Translations under genes and position numbers: made by a program
From: Candidatus Rifleibacteriota bacterium
GTDB taxonomy: Bacteria; Muiribacteriota; Ozemobacteria; Ozemobacterales; Ozemobacteraceae
Length of the DNA: 64,000 bases
Direction of reading: 5' to 3'
Assembly: GCA_015233565.1 (NCBI GenBank)
Contig: JADFXM010000021.1
Location: forward strand, 56,381 to 120,380
The notes under the pieces: generated by a model
What the model saw: only the letters and a program-made list of their open reading frames with translations
What the model was told of the DNA's origin: nothing
Databases searched by the model: none
Shown: piece by piece, positions 61,124 through 64,000 of the stretch
Position numbering within the stretch: position 1 is the stretch's first letter
Layout of the letters: every line of letters starts with the position of its first letter

Positions 61124-61893
61124 CAAAAAGGGAAACCGGATTCACTATTGTTGAGTTGATGATTGCACTTCTTTGTTTCGGAATCCTTTCGACAGCATTG
61201 TGGCAAACTATGCGGTTGGGAAGTCGATCTTCTCTGAGAGGAGTTTTACAGGTTGAGACAACACTGGAGGCTCGTCGGGTGATGAGGCAAATTCAGGATG
61301 ATCTGAAGAGTGCCTGCATTCCCCAAGACTCTAAAACCCTGGTAATCTCCTTTGACCAAGTCCTGACCGAGACAAAGGATCCCAAACAATATTCGTTTTT
61401 GATTTTTCCTCATGACGGTGAGCTGGAACAGATTGTTCCAATGATGACCGAAGGGCGCGCTTTTACAAAAGCGAGCCGGGTTACCTACAGCCTCAAGCCA
61501 AACGAGAATAATCCCTTTTTTTCTCTTGAAAGGACCGTTCACTATCACCCGGAAAACCCTTTGAGGGCATCGTATCCCGAAGGCCAAAGAAAAATTGTTT
61601 CCAAAAGAGTCAATCAGCTGTCCATAAGACCTTTTTATTTGCCGGGGGAATCACCGAGTCCGGACAAGGAAGGCCTTCCGGGTTGGTTTCAGGTGACTCT
61701 TCAATTGGTGGATTCGCTGAATTCTCAAGAAGCAAAGGATTTTGGCAAAAGCACAAACACCGCTCCCGCCCAAACAAGTAACTTCGTCATCGCGGATTTT
61801 TTTGAAGTCGTGTACCCCGAGTTTTATAATCGTATGTTTTCAGACGTCACCTTCAATCGTAATTGGCAATCCGGCATTAATGGTCCACCTTGA
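61120..61893 (+). CDS. PilW/GspJ-like minor prepilin (second cluster)
   Basis: 257 residues. Leader MTKRETG, cleavage, FTIVELMIALLCFGILSTAL with Glu at +5. GspJ-like body with EARRVMRQIQDDLKSACIPQ near the start and beta strands after. It overlaps the PilV-like gene by ATGA and closes the operon that starts at the sigma factor. The PilX, PilV and PilW order equals that of the minus-strand cluster at 30705-34076. Confidence 0.82.
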   Translation: MTKRETGFTIVELMIALLCFGILSTALWQTMRLGSRSSLRGVLQVETTLEARRVMRQIQDDLKSACIPQDSKTLVISFDQVLTETKDPKQYSFLIFPHDGELEQIVPMMTEGRAFTKASRVTYSLKPNENNPFFSLERTVHYHPENPLRASYPEGQRKIVSKRVNQLSIRPFYLPGESPSPDKEGLPGWFQVTLQLVDSLNSQEAKDFGKSTNTAPAQTSNFVIADFFEVVYPEFYNRMFSDVTFNRNWQSGINGPP

Positions 61894-62444
61894 TATGTCT
61901 CGGATCAAGGAAACGGCTTGTTGTCATTACAAGAGATTTTTCACAGCTTCGAGGCAACATCGTGAAAAACCCCTTTGGAAAGCAGAATTAATACCAATCC
62001 CAACTAATCCGTTCGATCACAAAAAACTTGAATTTAAGCAAAATAAGAGGAGTCGTTGATTCATGTGGAAAAAATGAAATTTCATGGATTGTCAGAATTA
62101 TTTTCTGGATGCTTAAAGCGTTTCCCTCTCCCAAACTGAATCCTGGTAAAGTAGATCTGAAGCAGGAAATAGCACTAACTAACTAACGAACGAGTAAATT
62201 GGATTTGGTATAATACCAGCGCCGGACAATCTATCATTGACAAAAGTAATATTAAATTCCAAGTTCAGACTTCCTGATTTAGAAGGAACTCATTTGGCAC
62301 AATTTTGAAGAATTTTCACCACAAATAAACACTTTTTTCCCTTGAAAGGTGCCAGATGGATTTCCGATTGGAAACTCTGAATTTCTGATCAATTCAAATA
62401 CGCATCAGGATATCTGAAATTATCGAAAAGTTAAGGAAAAACTC
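61894..62444. other. Intergenic region after the second pilin-like cluster
   Basis: About 550 bp, AT-rich, no gene. A small palindrome TGGTATAATACCA lies at 62206-62218 and a TAAC-repeat (AACTAACTAAC) just before it. I see no clear terminator after the PilW-like gene. Confidence 0.4.
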
Positions 62445-62478
62445 TGTAACGTTTTTTTGCTTGATTCGGTAAGATATT
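62445..62478 (+). promoter_or_regulatory. ECF-type promoter of the secreted peptidase-like gene
   Basis: TGTAACG (62445-62451), 16 bases, GGTAAGATATT (62468-62478). Both elements and the spacing are identical to those in front of the sigma factor gene, while the spacer differs. It lies about 42 bp before the ATG at 62521. Confidence 0.65.
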
Positions 62479-62520
62479 CAGACAAAGGGTTAAGGTGAAA
62501 TTCGCAACTTGGAGAAAAGT

Positions 62521-63165
62521 ATGAAAACAGTAATCAAAGGTGGACTCCTCTTTTTTCTGATTATTGGCGTACTAACTGGATACGCAGCTCCCTCGATTCC
62601 ATCAGAGGACGAGGAAGTGACTAAACCTGCTCAACAACCCCAAACGAAACAGGCTGAGTCACGAGCCATTCCCCCAGCCCATTCTGAACAATCAGGGCCT
62701 CTTCTTGCACTTGCTTTGCCACCTGGAGAGGGAGACGGTGATTCAGGGGCTTCCTCAGAGCCTGTTCCTCAACGAGTTAGAGATGCCGCCAGGGATTTCT
62801 ATTTGAATTCAGTTTCGACCGCGATGGGTCCTGGAGGCGGAAGAGTTGCCTGTGCCTGGGTTGTTTCAAAAATTTTGCGTCAGGCAGGCGCCGTTCCAAG
62901 AAATTGGAATGAGAACAACGCTCCCCAACTGTCTAATAAACTAATGAAAAGGGGTTGGAAGAAGGTCCCTTTCAATCCGAATCTCCCCGTTGCCAGCCAA
63001 CTGAAAGCAGGCGATGTCATTCTTTGGAGTCCGGATCATGTTGGAGTATATGACCAAAACGGATACTGTTTTTCCAACAGTTCGAGTAAAAAAGTGGTAA
63101 AACGTCACCCCGTGGTGGGTTATGGCCCCTGGAAAAAAGTGGTTCGAGTGGTAAGAGCCCCTTGA
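62521..63165 (+). CDS. Secreted NlpC/CHAP-like cysteine hydrolase
   Basis: About 214 residues from the ATG at 62521 with GGAG upstream. Signal peptide (GGLLFFLIIGVLTGYAA), a low-complexity linker to about residue 85, then a domain with Cys111 in VACAWVVSKILRQAGAV and His173 in DVILWSPDHVGVYD. Cys at a helix start and His in a 'DxxxW...HVG' strand are the pattern of CHAP and NlpC/P60 peptidases, which cut peptidoglycan peptides. It carries the same ECF-type promoter motif as the sigma factor gene, so it is a likely regulon member. Confidence 0.75.
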   Translation: MKTVIKGGLLFFLIIGVLTGYAAPSIPSEDEEVTKPAQQPQTKQAESRAIPPAHSEQSGPLLALALPPGEGDGDSGASSEPVPQRVRDAARDFYLNSVSTAMGPGGGRVACAWVVSKILRQAGAVPRNWNENNAPQLSNKLMKRGWKKVPFNPNLPVASQLKAGDVILWSPDHVGVYDQNGYCFSNSSSKKVVKRHPVVGYGPWKKVVRVVRAP

Positions 63166-63198
63166 GGACACTGAAAAAAAAAGGAGCGGAGGAAACAC

Positions 63199-64000
63199 AT
63201 GAATAAAAAAATACATCTTTTCTGTGTGTTGGTGTTGATTTTCGGAACTAATTTTCAGAATACAACCTTTGCCAGTACAGTTCCTTCACGAGAAATAGCC
63301 CTGGAGATAGGAAATGGATCTCAGCAACTTGGGATTTCTCAGGAAGTCGAAGACAACCCCTCGCAAGGGCCTGAAGCTTTGGTTGCTATCAATGATGGAT
63401 TGGCCATCCTGGACAACAGAAACCACAAGATCATACAAATCGATGAAAGAGGGAAAATGGTCAAGAATCTCCACCTTCCCTCAGGAGTTTTTAATGATCT
63501 TGCCGTAGATGGAATCGGCCGTTTCATCTTGATTGATGAACTTTCACGCAAGGTATTTGCGGTCGATGATCGGATTTCGGAATTATTTGGAATACCCAAG
63601 GGCGAAGGATTTCCAATGCAAATTGATGGATATCAGATTGCTGGAAAAAATCTTATTGTTTCTGATTTCGGCACCGAAAAATTTTATATTTTTTCACTCG
63701 AGGGAAAACTCAAAAAGTCCTTTTCGTTTCCGTTAATTCAATCGTTTGCTATAAGCCCAGATAATCTTCCCGCCATCCTTTCTGTTAATTCTGAGCACCC
63801 CGACGAAGTTTCCATGATCTATTACGATCTCGAAGGAAACATTAAGAAAAAAGTCCCGATTTTGGGAAAAGAAATCTGTCAACTCACACATTCGGTTCGT
63901 TTGCTTGGTTTCTCCCGAACAGGCTTAGCCATCGCCTATGGCTGGGATGAAAAGGGTAATGGCATTGTGTTCTCTATCGATGAACAAGGTTCCATCAATC
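63199..64000 (+). CDS. Secreted beta-propeller-like protein (5' part)
   Basis: Starts at the ATG at 63199 with GGAGG just upstream and runs off the window (267 codons seen). Signal peptide MNKKIHLFCVLVLIFGTNFQ, cleavage near TFA. The mature part has short repeated blade-like segments of NHL/YWTD type: LAILDNRNHKIIQIDERGKM, LAVDGIGRFILIDELSRKVF, LIVSDFGTEKFYIFSLEGKL. Such propellers usually bind proteins or glycans outside the cell. It lies 33 bp after the peptidase-like gene and may share its transcript. Confidence 0.7.
   Translation, partial: MNKKIHLFCVLVLIFGTNFQNTTFASTVPSREIALEIGNGSQQLGISQEVEDNPSQGPEALVAINDGLAILDNRNHKIIQIDERGKMVKNLHLPSGVFNDLAVDGIGRFILIDELSRKVFAVDDRISELFGIPKGEGFPMQIDGYQIAGKNLIVSDFGTEKFYIFSLEGKLKKSFSFPLIQSFAISPDNLPAILSVNSEHPDEVSMIYYDLEGNIKKKVPILGKEICQLTHSVRLLGFSRTGLAIAYGWDEKGNGIVFSIDEQGSIN

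Noticed and set aside
1..64000. tRNA, rRNA and known riboswitch genes
   Set aside because: I looked for cloverleaf-like GTTCGAATC segments, rRNA motifs and common riboswitch cores in the intergenic regions and found none I could support by eye.

Overview
The window (about 40% G+C, compact operons, many lipoprotein, Sec and prepilin signals) looks like a chromosomal segment of a Gram-negative, non-model bacterium. The mix of HEAT-repeat membrane proteins, SpoIIE/STAS partner switching, several pilin-like loci and a Tritrichomonas-type IMP dehydrogenase fits deep-branching lineages such as Candidatus Riflebacteria, but that placement is inference. I saw no tRNA, rRNA or CRISPR array.

Layout. 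0-9 kb: end of a molybdenum hydroxylase gene, a secreted TPR/HEAT protein, an ATP-grasp enzyme, small membrane proteins, a 183-bp direct repeat and a phosphohexomutase. 9-10 kb: a family II pyrophosphatase that carries a signal peptide. 10.1-14.4 kb: a mobile-element scar (IS91-like transposase relic, nested inverted repeat) followed by a GC-rich block with two tandem transglutaminase-like genes, the second lacking all three catalytic residues, and a secreted alpha/beta hydrolase. 14.4-22.2 kb: a purine operon, guaB-purA-purM-purL-purQ. 22.8-24.8 kb: a gingipain-like protease, then MITE-like repeats. 25.4-28.1 kb: a decayed zone with a broken acidic-protein gene, a FecR-domain gene and a frameshifted PilX-like gene. 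28.1-30.7 kb: precorrin-2 dehydrogenase, hemA and tatD.

30.7-38.7 kb (minus strand): a pilin-like cluster (PilX-, PilV-, PilW-like), a HEAT-TM-ankyrin protein and a highly repetitive secreted protein. 39-42.5 kb: a PH-like membrane protein, a putative secreted cysteine peptidase and an aminotransferase. 42.6-48.7 kb: three tandem lipoproteins built from a carboxypeptidase-regulatory-like domain, FN3-like domains and a beta-helix. 48.9-55.2 kb: two SpoIIE-type phosphatases and a STAS protein. 55.2-61.9 kb: a HEAT-TM protein, an ECF sigma/anti-sigma pair and a second PilX/PilV/PilW-like cluster. 62.5-64 kb: a secreted NlpC/CHAP-like protein and the start of a beta-propeller protein.

Two themes stand out. 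First, a HEAT-repeat single-pass membrane protein sits directly upstream of a PilX-PilV-PilW set at two separate places, with traces of a third set beside a FecR gene; this looks like a repeated envelope or secretion module. Second, a bipartite ECF-type motif, TGTAACG-N16-GGTAAGATATT, lies in front of the sigma gene and of the secreted peptidase-like gene at 62521, with a weaker copy in front of a second peptidase-like gene at 39789. This suggests an autoregulated ECF regulon controlling the envelope.
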